Assembly (NCBI GenBank): GCA_027451605.1
Contig: DAIDJA010000001.1
Coordinates: 1-18,687 of the forward strand
Reading direction: 5' to 3'
DNA from: Acidimicrobiales bacterium
GTDB taxonomy: Bacteria; Actinomycetota; Acidimicrobiia; Acidimicrobiales; JABEUL01
DNA length: 18,687 nucleotides
Below are positions 7,003 through 14,293 of the stretch, piece by piece. How positions within the stretch are numbered: position 1 is the first letter of the stretch; every line of letters starts with the position of its first letter. Under the pieces are notes generated by a model. It was given only the letters and a program-made list of their open reading frames with translations. It was not told the DNA's origin and searched no databases. A program made the position numbers and the translations under genes.

Positions 7003-7042
7003 AGATATTGGATTAGTAAGTAAGATATTGGATCAGTAAGTA
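7003..7042. repeat. Two-copy 20-bp tandem repeat
   Basis: AGATATTGGATTAGTAAGTA (7003-7022) is followed directly by AGATATTGGATCAGTAAGTA (7023-7042), 19 of 20 identical (T7014 versus C7034). It lies 41 bp after the stop codon of the B12-binding mutase subunit. There are only two copies and no spacers, so it is not a CRISPR. It may be a slippage duplication or a paired binding site. Confidence 0.85.
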
Positions 7043-7059
7043 TTAAAACTGCGAGACTG

Positions 7060-7072
7060 ACTACTTTGTAGT
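7060..7072 (-). other. Small hairpin just after the mutase-subunit stop
   Basis: ACTAC-TTT-GTAGT, a 5-bp stem with 3-nt loop, 11 nt beyond the stop codon and without a U-run. It may protect the 3' end or be chance. Confidence 0.2.
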
Positions 7073-7082
7073 AAATTTTATA

Positions 7083-7496
7083 TTAGCGCGATACCCTTTC
7101 ACGCTCATCCAATGTCGACGCAAGCCAGTCCGAAATCTCCTGAAGCGGTGACCCGGGGGTAAAAACCCTTGCAACCCCGGCACTTTCAAGCTTAGGAATA
7201 TCTTCGTCGGGTATAATCCCTCCTACCATAACCAAAATATCACCCACGTTGTTTTGATTTAAAAGCTCAATAATCTTAGGAACCAAAGTAAGGTGCGCTC
7301 CCGAAAGTAAGGACAGCCCCAGTGCGTCGGCATCCTCGTCGATTGCAACCTGGACTATCTGTTCGGGAGTTTGGTGCAGGCCCGTATAAATTACCTCAAA
7401 TCCGGCATCTCTTAAAGCTCTGGCAATGACCTTTATGCCTCTGTCGTGCCCATCTAATCCGGGTTTTGCAACTACTACTCTGTATCTTCTTTCCAT
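7083..7496 (-). CDS. Stand-alone cobalamin-binding subunit of an acyl-CoA mutase (methylmalonyl-CoA mutase type)
   Basis: The 137 residues are a complete B12-binding domain and nothing else. The base-off/His-on signature is present: DGHDRG (15-20), with His17 as lower cobalt ligand, then LGLSLLSG (59-66) and VMVGGIIPDED (89-99). Stand-alone proteins of this length are small subunits of two-part mutases (methylmalonyl-, isobutyryl- or 2-hydroxyisobutyryl-CoA mutase). The close match to the C-terminal domain of methylmalonyl-CoA mutase favours that enzyme, but the large catalytic subunit is not in the window, so the substrate is uncertain. AAAGGA overlaps the stop of the upstream PAQR gene, 12 bp away, so the two are probably cotranscribed. 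If it is methylmalonyl-CoA mutase, its product succinyl-CoA feeds SucCD. Confidence 0.88.
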   Translation of the reverse strand: MERRYRVVVAKPGLDGHDRGIKVIARALRDAGFEVIYTGLHQTPEQIVQVAIDEDADALGLSLLSGAHLTLVPKIIELLNQNNVGDILVMVGGIIPDEDIPKLESAGVARVFTPGSPLQEISDWLASTLDERERVSR

Positions 7497-7508
7497 ATAA
7501 AAATTCCT

Positions 7509-8246
7509 TTATGAAATTCTCGGTATTACCACTACGGCAACGTTTACGGCAAAACAGGCCGCGGCAATTACGGTACAGAGGTGAAACACTTCATGAAAAC
7601 CGAATACCTTAGGCCACGGATTAGGCTTCTTTTTGGCATAAACTACCGCACCGAGCGTATATGTCAGCCCCCCAATGACTAGCAGCGAAAATCCCAACAG
7701 CCCGAGTCCGTGATAGAGCCCGGGGAATACCGCAGCTGCCATCCAGCCCACTGCAACATATGGTGTAATAACGGCCCACCTGGGTGCCGTCATCCAAAGT
7801 ACGCGTATCAAAACACCTATAATCGCCCCGCCCCATACCACTGACAGCATTACGGTTCTGGTTATAGGCGGTAAGATAAGACCCACTGCAGTATAAGTTC
7901 CGGCAATTGCCGAAAATATCATGGCATGGTCGAATCTTCTAACCACTCTGAAAGTCTTAGGCGACCATTTGCCTCGATGTAAAAGAGTGGAAGTACCGAA
8001 CATACCGCCAACTCCCAGTGTATAAACCACCATGGCCACTCTCGGCCAAAATCTTGGAGCTGCGATTGTAAGATAGATGCCGAATAAAATTGTGACAAAA
8101 AATGCAACCTGATGCAACCTACCTCTTAAGAGGGGTTTTTCACCTGAGAAGCTGGAGCCTTGATTCTTCAAATTTTTGTTTTGATCTTTAATTGCAGGAG
8201 CTTCGTGACGTTTATTTTTTTTCTTATCCGCTACAGATGTAACCAT
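7509..8246 (-). CDS. PAQR / hemolysin III-family seven-TM membrane protein
   Basis: Integral membrane protein of 245 residues. About 40 hydrophilic, Lys-rich N-terminal residues precede seven hydrophobic segments between about 46 and 241. The presumed metal-site residues of the PAQR/CREST superfamily are all present: Ser86 and His90 (STLLHR), Asp106 (RRFDHA), and His218 and His222 (GFHEVFH); AGTYT (115-119) is also typical. Bacterial members are called hemolysin III, but most have no shown haemolytic role; a metal-dependent lipid hydrolase activity is proposed for the superfamily. ATG 8246 has a modest AGG 9 nt upstream. It is followed after 12 bp by the B12-binding subunit gene. The Lys-rich N-terminal extension is longer than usual, and an internal start cannot be excluded. 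Confidence 0.9.
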   Translation of the reverse strand: MVTSVADKKKNKRHEAPAIKDQNKNLKNQGSSFSGEKPLLRGRLHQVAFFVTILFGIYLTIAAPRFWPRVAMVVYTLGVGGMFGTSTLLHRGKWSPKTFRVVRRFDHAMIFSAIAGTYTAVGLILPPITRTVMLSVVWGGAIIGVLIRVLWMTAPRWAVITPYVAVGWMAAAVFPGLYHGLGLLGFSLLVIGGLTYTLGAVVYAKKKPNPWPKVFGFHEVFHLCTVIAAACFAVNVAVVVIPRIS

Positions 8247-8463
8247 AAAATTTAACCTACCAATGTTCTAACAAATTAATCTTCTTTAAATAATTAAATG
8301 AATTTAATTTCAGGTTTAAATACCCTCGGTCTCAAAATTCATAAAGATCAAATTGCTAATGCCATCGCAATTTGCAGATTTATATATGCCAATTAATATA
8401 TTACTCTTAAATTAAGGTAATCACAGTCAGATCCGAGATAAAAAATAATGAGTCAAAACCAAC
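8247..8463. other. 217-bp intergenic region between pcrA and the PAQR gene
   Basis: Very AT-rich, no gene seen. It probably carries the end of the pcrA transcript and the promoter of the PAQR-mutase unit. The only clear structure is the dyad at 8349-8374. Confidence 0.6.
8349..8374. promoter_or_regulatory. Perfect 8-bp dyad between pcrA and the PAQR gene
   Basis: CAAATTGC and GCAATTTG, separated by 10 bp, with half-site centres 18 bp apart. It lies about 103 bp upstream of the PAQR start and 90 bp after the pcrA stop. As RNA it would be an AT-rich hairpin followed by ATCTTTAT, a poor terminator; as DNA it has operator geometry. Its role is unknown. Confidence 0.4.
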
Positions 8464-10680
8464 TCAGGCCCTCTTAAGAGGAGTCATTGAGAGTAAAAAT
8501 GTTTTTTGAGTGCCCGTTACGAATCTAATTATCGCCCGTGCGTCGTTACCGGCACCCGAAACAGAAATTACCGTACCCTCGCCCCACCTGGTATGTACAA
8601 CGACATCCCCTACCTTAAGTCCGAGATTTTCGGCGCCGGTTGTCTTGTAACGGGTCTTAGTCGCATTATTCACCTCTTTGGCATAGTTTTCAAAATCGAG
8701 TTGGTCTGCATTGTCCCAGCGACCCGACGACCTTTTCGGATAATTCCCGGAATCCCGAAATGTCCCGGAAATACGTTTTGAAGTCAAATCCGTCACTTTC
8801 TTTATCTTAGAAGGAATTTCATCGATAAATCTCGAACTTATATTTAATGAAACCGATCCCCACTGACTTCTTAAATCAGCGGATATCAGATACAGGTTTC
8901 GTTTTGCTCGCGTAATTCCCACATAACAAAGTCTTCGTTCTTCTTCCAGATTATCGGGGCTTTCCACGGATCTTATATGAGGCAACAACCCCTCTTCCAT
9001 ACCCACAAGAAACACCGAGTCAAACTCCAATCCTTTAGCTGCATGCAACGTCATTAAACTGACCATGTTAATACCGCCGGTCTCATCTCCTTCTGTTGAA
9101 AGAGATGTTGAATCGAGCATTTCATCAAGAGTCTCGTATTCAGAGGCCAAGTTCAAAAGCTCATCCAGATTTTCCAGCTTTCCTTCCGCTTCGACAGAAC
9201 GATCCAACTCATAGGCAAGCTTTAGATTAGTTAGCATAAACATTTTCTGAACTATCTCCACCGGAGGTTCTCCGTTAAAATAAAGCTCCTGAAGCTCTTT
9301 TATAATATTGGCATATTCCCTGCAACCGGCCTGTGCCTTATTACCGATCGTTATCAAATCGGCATTTACGATTGAATCAAATAATGTCATTGAGTTCTTG
9401 TTTGAAAAATCTGTAATAGCGGCTATGGCCTTCGGCCCGATACTTCGTCTGGGAGTGTTGAGAGTTCTTTCGATACTTACACCGTCATTTTGATTGATTA
9501 CGACCCGAAGATATCCCAGTGCGTCCTTAATCTCTTTTCGGTCAAAAAACCTGAGTCCACCGATTACCTTATAGGGAATATTTTCTGCGTTCAACACTGA
9601 CTCCAAAACTCTGGACTGTCCATTGGTACGATACATTACGGCAATTTCTGAATAGTCAACCTTATTGAGATGTAGCCGCGAAATTTCCCTAGCGACAAAA
9701 TTTGCCTCAGATGCCTCATCTTCTACCGTGACAACATTAATCTTTTCCCCGCTTCCGAAATCGGAATGCAAGTGTTTAGTCTGTTTTGAAAAATTATTTT
9801 TTATCACGGCGTTTGCGCCGTCAAGTATATTTTGATAACTCCTATAGTTCTGATCCAAAACAATTACCTTAGGATTTTCAAACATTTTTTCAAATTCCAG
9901 AAAATTTGTCGGCTCGGCCCCCCTGAAGCGATATATGCTCTGGTCAAAATCGCCGACGATGAATATGTTTTTGTTTTCGTTGACCAGATGTTTTATCAAG
10001 ACACTCTGAGCATGATTTGTATCCTGATATTCATCGACCAAAACATAGTTAAATCTTGAATTCCACTTTACTTTTGTATCAGGAAACTCAGACAAAATCT
10101 TAATTACATTTACCAATAGATCGTCAAAATCCATGGCGTTATTCTTCTTTAACTGACTTTGATATTCCGAGTATATTTCGCCGATTCTATTACTGAAACC
10201 ACTATAGGTTGAATTCATTAAATCTGGGCTCATTAATAGTGCTTTGGCGTTGGAAATCGCAGATCTTAAGGCTCTGGAATCAAAACGCTTAGTATCGAGC
10301 CCCATAGATTTAATAATTCGATCGATTACTCGCTTGGAATCGGAAGTATCATATATCGTAAAATTTTTATTATAGCCTAATAAGTGCGCATCTTCTTTAA
10401 GAATTCTGACGCAGGCCGAGTGGAATGTCGATATCCACATATATTTCGCATATGGTCCGACCATATTTTCAACACGGTCTTTCATTTCCTGTGCGGCCTT
10501 GTTGGTGAAAGTAATTGCCAAAATACTTCCCGACGGAACACCGATTGAAATCAGTTTACATATGCGCCTGGTGAGAACCGACGTCTTGCCGGAACCGGCT
10601 CCGGCAATTACCATCACAGGTCCTTCGGTTGTGTTAACTGCCTCGAGCTGTTTTGAGTTTAAATCATAAGAAATGGTCAT
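8464..10680 (-). CDS. pcrA: ATP-dependent DNA helicase PcrA/UvrD (superfamily 1A)
   Basis: 3'-5' helicase of nucleotide excision repair and of replication-transcription conflict resolution. The 738 residues carry the full SF1A set: Q-motif LNSKQLEAV (7-15), Walker A GAGSGKT (27-33), motif Ia ITFTNKAAQEM (56-66), Walker B DEYQDT (216-221), motif III GDFDQSIYRFRGA (243-255), motif IV QNYRS (277-281), motif V LMTLHAAKGLEF and motif VI YVGITRAKRNLYL. The last 55 residues (NLGLKVGDVVVHTRWGEGTV onward) are the Tudor-like domain that binds RNA polymerase in PcrA proteins. ATG 10680 begins MTISYDLNSKQ and has no Shine-Dalgarno. It is 26 bp after the desulfhydrase-like gene and may share its transcript. 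Nothing is missing or unusual. Confidence 0.96.
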   Translation of the reverse strand: MTISYDLNSKQLEAVNTTEGPVMVIAGAGSGKTSVLTRRICKLISIGVPSGSILAITFTNKAAQEMKDRVENMVGPYAKYMWISTFHSACVRILKEDAHLLGYNKNFTIYDTSDSKRVIDRIIKSMGLDTKRFDSRALRSAISNAKALLMSPDLMNSTYSGFSNRIGEIYSEYQSQLKKNNAMDFDDLLVNVIKILSEFPDTKVKWNSRFNYVLVDEYQDTNHAQSVLIKHLVNENKNIFIVGDFDQSIYRFRGAEPTNFLEFEKMFENPKVIVLDQNYRSYQNILDGANAVIKNNFSKQTKHLHSDFGSGEKINVVTVEDEASEANFVAREISRLHLNKVDYSEIAVMYRTNGQSRVLESVLNAENIPYKVIGGLRFFDRKEIKDALGYLRVVINQNDGVSIERTLNTPRRSIGPKAIAAITDFSNKNSMTLFDSIVNADLITIGNKAQAGCREYANIIKELQELYFNGEPPVEIVQKMFMLTNLKLAYELDRSVEAEGKLENLDELLNLASEYETLDEMLDSTSLSTEGDETGGINMVSLMTLHAAKGLEFDSVFLVGMEEGLLPHIRSVESPDNLEEERRLCYVGITRAKRNLYLISADLRSQWGSVSLNISSRFIDEIPSKIKKVTDLTSKRISGTFRDSGNYPKRSSGRWDNADQLDFENYAKEVNNATKTRYKTTGAENLGLKVGDVVVHTRWGEGTVISVSGAGNDARAIIRFVTGTQKTFLLSMTPLKRA

Positions 10681-10706
10681 TTACAAAATTATTTTAATCT
10701 GTTTAT

Positions 10707-11813
10707 TTAATGATCATTTGCTATTGACCTAATCGAACAGTTATCAAGTACGGAAAAATTTGCACCGATTCCCCCGGTATGCAAAAAAATTATATTGTCC
10801 GAAGCTTTAAACTTCATATTAACGTCATCTACCAAAATCTGCGCAAAAGCCTTTGCGGTATAGGTTCTGTCCAAAAGCAGTCCGTAAGTCTCAGCCGCAT
10901 ATCTCAAAGCAAAATCCGAAACTTTAGTCGGAACCCCGTAGCTACCGACAACTTCTTTGTCACTTGCCAATTCAAAAATTTCTGTATTTAAGTTATCGGA
11001 CTTATTTAGCAAACTCAGAGTTTCCTTGCACAGGGATAGGATTCTTGACTGCGGATCACTTTGTTGAGAATCCACGTTCACAGCTCTGATCTTCAAAAGA
11101 GAACTCAGCGAAATTCCCAAACTTTCTTTTCGGCTCAACATCAGAGAAGCCCCGCAAATCAATCCCGAGAGAGTTCCCATAGTCGAAGCGGCCAAATAGA
11201 CAAAATTTGATTTTAAAGCAAATTTGTTCAGCTGATGAGTAATCTCAGAATAACACAGGGCATACGCCAAACATCCTAAGGCTATCGAACCACCCGGAGG
11301 TATAAAATAAGGACTTACGGAGGTTTTATGATCTTTTTCAGAGAGGTCAGCGACAAATTTTTCCGCTGCGATAACTGCATCATCCAACGTTCCTTTTATG
11401 ATATGAATTTGAGCCCCGAATAATTTCGCCAAATCCTGATTTCCCGAAGTTGCTTCTCCGGTTACTGAAGCAAAAAATAAGTGACACCTAAGACCCAATT
11501 TGGCGCAACATGCCGCTGTGATCCGCAAGTGATTTGATTGCTCGGCACCCGCAGACACTATATCGGTTGCTCCCATAATGATTGCCTCAGCCAATATAAA
11601 TTCCAGTTTCCTGACTTTATTGCCTCCCAAGCCAATAGGGGAAAGATCATCCCGCTTTATCCAAAGATTGGCTCCGGATTTAAGTCTTCCCAGATGTTCC
11701 AAGGGAGTTTCCTGCTTAATAAACCTCACTCGAGGAAAGCTTAGAAAGCTGGTGTCCAGCGATGCGACCGAAAACGGGATTTCATCCCCCGGTCTTTTAT
11801 AGTTAAAATCCAT
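10707..11813 (-). CDS. PLP-dependent D-cysteine desulfhydrase / ACC deaminase-family enzyme
   Basis: Fold-type II PLP enzyme of 368 residues, cytosolic. It aligns with E. coli DcyD: RFIKQETPLEHL (30-41), IKRDDLSP (52-59), the Schiff-base Lys66 in GGNKVRKLEF, SNH (93-95), the phosphate loop ASTMGTLSGL (209-218), YGVP and LDRTYTAKA (314-322). Two positions separate the activities: ACC deaminases have Glu after the active-site Tyr and Leu in the final HLGG, while D-cysteine desulfhydrases have Thr-type residues. Here they are Thr319 and Thr346 (FLHTGG), so the desulfhydrase side (D-cysteine or another D-amino acid to pyruvate, ammonia and sulfide) is favoured. The substrate is not proven. The phosphate loop AAST-MGT differs from the usual SGSAGT. 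A dyad and possible -10 sit directly before the ATG; there is no Shine-Dalgarno. Confidence 0.85.
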   Translation of the reverse strand: MDFNYKRPGDEIPFSVASLDTSFLSFPRVRFIKQETPLEHLGRLKSGANLWIKRDDLSPIGLGGNKVRKLEFILAEAIIMGATDIVSAGAEQSNHLRITAACCAKLGLRCHLFFASVTGEATSGNQDLAKLFGAQIHIIKGTLDDAVIAAEKFVADLSEKDHKTSVSPYFIPPGGSIALGCLAYALCYSEITHQLNKFALKSNFVYLAASTMGTLSGLICGASLMLSRKESLGISLSSLLKIRAVNVDSQQSDPQSRILSLCKETLSLLNKSDNLNTEIFELASDKEVVGSYGVPTKVSDFALRYAAETYGLLLDRTYTAKAFAQILVDDVNMKFKASDNIIFLHTGGIGANFSVLDNCSIRSIANDH

Positions 11814-11814
11814 A

Positions 11815-11839
11815 TTGATTCAATATAATTTAGAATCAA
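11815..11839. promoter_or_regulatory. Operator-like dyad over the start of the desulfhydrase-like gene
   Basis: TTGATTC (11815-11821) and GAATCAA (11833-11839) form a perfect 7-bp inverted repeat with an 11-bp spacer; it ends 1 bp before the ATG. Inside it, on the minus strand, TATATT lies 8 nt before the ATG, a possible leaderless -10 element. A protein bound here would block the promoter. No regulator gene is adjacent. Confidence 0.45.
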
Positions 11840-11907
11840 CATCTGTTTGAAACAATTGACCAAAATCGAGTCTTTTTATACAAAATTCCCGAATTAATTG
11901 AATCTGA

Positions 11908-14091
11908 CTAACCCAAGTTCGGGTCCTGGCTCGGCGAACCAACAGCCACGTTTAAGAGTGCCGACAATATGTTGTAATTGAGTTTATTGCCCGGAGTTGA
12001 ATTGTCGAGATAATTAAGGTAGTCTTCTAAGATTTGTCTAGCCTGCGGTTCATAAATCGGGGTCAACGGATTTGTCGCCTGAGCCTCTACCCTAGCCAGA
12101 AGTGCGGTTGCTGTAGCCTGTCCGTTCGGACCGGTAATCTCTACAGCATAAGTTCCCGAACCTTTCGTCGCCACGACCAAAAGCCGACCGCCCCCGGGCT
12201 GATCTATGTATCCGCCGCTTACCGCCGCCTGAGTCAAAGGTATAACCGAAACCTTTGACGAAGAATATAGACTTGGAATTTCTATCTCGGTTTCGGCATT
12301 TAAATCACCGACTTTAGCCGAATTATCAGTCGCTATGACTGCCGCAAAATTTTCTGTGTTGGGGTCATATCCCATAGATTTGACCAATCCGTTTACCCGA
12401 TAAGGGTAAGGTCCTGACATAATCTGAAGTCTGGAAGTTCTCAAAGTACCGTTTTCATATAACTGATTGTTTGGACGAAGAGTCGGAGAATTGTAAATTC
12501 CCCATCCGCCCGAACATTGATTTTTGACTGTACCGCAGTCTTCCTTAAATGTCCAAAAAATACCTGATGCAGTCGCATCTTCCTGCGCACGAACCATGCC
12601 GGCAAGAATTGTACCGTCAGACGAAGGTGCATCTCCGTACTCTGTCACGAGAAGTGCAGCTCTAAGGGCTTCGGCTTCGGCCATCGCAGTCTGAAATGCA
12701 AAGTCATAACTTGGAGGATAGGTTCCCGAAGACGCCTGAGCCTCCAAGGATCCAACAGAATTTACCGCCATTTGATCGGCTGGGATTGGACCGGGATAAC
12801 TTGAGGGTTTGGTAAATGTGTCCAAAGTAAATACATGAGTATATTGATGGGGGGAATAAACCAGATTTTGATACGATGTTAGAGGCGGAGGTAAATGGTT
12901 AGGAGTATTAGGATCGTAACTCAGCTGCGGGGCAAAATCAACCTCGTTGTTATAACCGGTAGGTTCAACAAATATTAGCTTTTTGGTATTTATTCCCAAG
13001 TTCGGATAGGCGCAGCTGCTGTAACCTATAGCCGAACTTCCGTCGGGAGAATTTGTTTGGCAGGTACTTTTTGAGTCCCTTACACCTGTAATTGCTTCGA
13101 TAATCCTTTGATAAAAAGGATACAGATAGTTATCCGAAAACTGAAAGAGGTTTCCGATGGGGATCGGTCCGCTTCCGTACGGCAGGGGCTCATTCATTAA
13201 CTCATATCCAATGACAGTGGGATTATTTTTGAAGTATTTTGCCAAAAAAGCCATCGCACCGATATAGTGATCCTGTAATCCGTATCCGGGAGCTTCACCT
13301 TTGATCTTAACTTTTGTATTGTTCCAAAAATTAGTTAAAGCCGCGGCCATTGCGGGGTTAAGTTGATTTTGACCGAATAATGAACAGCTGGGCTGGTTAT
13401 CGGTGATAACGGCCCACTTGGGAGCACCGTCCTGTCCGGTGGACGGAGAACAGCCGGACGGCGGTTTGGCAGTTGCTACCTGATTCAAAAAACGAGAATA
13501 TCCGTCCTCGTGCATATCCAAAATTACGGACACTCCCTGTTGAGATGCCCAAGAAACCACCTGTGATATTCTGCTTAAAAATTCAGTCGAATATGTTCCT
13601 TCCGTAGGTTCGATTTCAGACCAGTTTACTGTGAGACGAACTACATTAAAACCGTCCTGCCTAACCTGAGCCAGATCATTTTGTGAATTATAAGCAGTAG
13701 ACTGCTCATTCCAAGGCAAACTTGCTTGCACCTCACATACGGGCGGATCCGGAGCGGTAGAGTTATTTACGGGACATTGACCGTTATAATCAGCAGGATT
13801 TATCGGATAATGGGGTGTTGTGCCTTTGGCTCCGGAATAATTCTGGTCTTCAAAACCGGAAAGAGCTACACCCTTTAAGAAGACCTGTCTACCCGAAGAA
13901 TCAACTATTATGGGAAGCTGAGTGGGACTCGAGAAGTGCTCTACATGAAGTACACCGAGTGAATTCGCTGGTAAAGACTTAACGGTTCCGACGGCTGAGT
14001 TAGTCGATGAGCATGCTGACAAACCAAATGCGGCAATAACAAAACTCATCAAAATAAAAAGATACCTCTTTGATTGCAGAACTGTTTTCAC
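11908..14091 (-). CDS. Secreted lipoprotein glycoside hydrolase family 5, endoglycoceramidase-like
   Basis: Predicted surface-anchored glycosidase of 727 residues. I start it at GTG 14091, because this gives a textbook lipoprotein signal: KTVLQSKR, a hydrophobic core and the lipobox LSAC with Cys27. The frame opens further to GTG 14172, which would add 27 hydrophilic residues. The GH5 barrel (about 60-560) has NVVRLTVNWSEIEP, ILDMHEDGYS (190-199), GDGAPKWA-like QDGAPKWA, the acid/base Glu301 in LMNEP, HQYTH, the nucleophile Glu484 in VTEYGDA and WTFKED. This pattern, and the beta-sandwich-like region that follows (about 560-655), match endoglycoceramidase-type GH5 rather than classical cellulases. 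About 70 C-terminal residues are unassigned. Possible substrates are glycolipids, glucosylceramide-like lipids or cell-surface glycans. It is divergent from a glycosyltransferase gene. Confidence 0.87.
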   Translation of the reverse strand: MKTVLQSKRYLFILMSFVIAAFGLSACSSTNSAVGTVKSLPANSLGVLHVEHFSSPTQLPIIVDSSGRQVFLKGVALSGFEDQNYSGAKGTTPHYPINPADYNGQCPVNNSTAPDPPVCEVQASLPWNEQSTAYNSQNDLAQVRQDGFNVVRLTVNWSEIEPTEGTYSTEFLSRISQVVSWASQQGVSVILDMHEDGYSRFLNQVATAKPPSGCSPSTGQDGAPKWAVITDNQPSCSLFGQNQLNPAMAAALTNFWNNTKVKIKGEAPGYGLQDHYIGAMAFLAKYFKNNPTVIGYELMNEPLPYGSGPIPIGNLFQFSDNYLYPFYQRIIEAITGVRDSKSTCQTNSPDGSSAIGYSSCAYPNLGINTKKLIFVEPTGYNNEVDFAPQLSYDPNTPNHLPPPLTSYQNLVYSPHQYTHVFTLDTFTKPSSYPGPIPADQMAVNSVGSLEAQASSGTYPPSYDFAFQTAMAEAEALRAALLVTEYGDAPSSDGTILAGMVRAQEDATASGIFWTFKEDCGTVKNQCSGGWGIYNSPTLRPNNQLYENGTLRTSRLQIMSGPYPYRVNGLVKSMGYDPNTENFAAVIATDNSAKVGDLNAETEIEIPSLYSSSKVSVIPLTQAAVSGGYIDQPGGGRLLVVATKGSGTYAVEITGPNGQATATALLARVEAQATNPLTPIYEPQARQILEDYLNYLDNSTPGNKLNYNILSALLNVAVGSPSQDPNLG

Positions 14092-14293
14092 TATATCTAT
14101 ACTTTCTTTAAAATTCTGACAATAAATGATTCGCAGGTGACCTAATAAAAAGTTACTTAAATCAGTTATCACCCCGCTTGAATGAGCAACCGAAACTTTG
14201 ACTTAAATGATTAATAGATCAGAATACAAATTTAAAATAAATTAAAGTTTATACTAACAACAAATAATTATCAAGTATGGACAAAGGGACAAT
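14092..14293. promoter_or_regulatory. Divergent intergenic region between the GH5 lipoprotein and glycosyltransferase genes
   Basis: AT-rich, about 200 bp, and must hold promoters for both directions. On the plus strand TATACT (about 14250) is a possible -10, without a good -35 at the right distance. AGGGA (14285-14289) precedes the TTG start of the glycosyltransferase by 4 nt. An 11-codon frame from ATG 14277 overlaps that start and is probably chance. Confidence 0.4.

Larger units (their letters stand above)
6652..7082. other. 431-bp non-coding region between the mutase-subunit gene and sucC
   Basis: No convincing protein gene, tRNA or known riboswitch core is visible. On the minus strand it holds, in order of transcription: a small hairpin after the mutase stop codon, a 20-bp tandem duplication, a GC-stemmed hairpin at 6897-6915, a dyad plus promoter around 6802-6857, and three consecutive hairpins in the presumed sucC leader. 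A 9-bp inverted pair, ACTGATCCA (6952-6960) and TGGATCAGT (7029-7037), is also present but could be chance. A 20-codon ATG-started frame (6665-6727) ends just before the sucC ribosome site; it has no Shine-Dalgarno and I do not call it a gene. Confidence 0.7.

Noticed and set aside
7003..7042. CRISPR-like repeat
   Set aside because: Two directly abutting 20-bp copies, no spacers, no cas genes.
7083..8463. Cobalamin riboswitch for the B12-binding subunit
   Set aside because: No B12-box-like conserved core is seen upstream of the PAQR-mutase unit, and the subunit binds B12 rather than making or importing it.
14092..14172. GH5 gene start at GTG 14172
   Set aside because: It would put 27 polar residues before an otherwise complete lipoprotein signal peptide; GTG 14091 gives a normal n-region. 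Not excluded by sequence alone.
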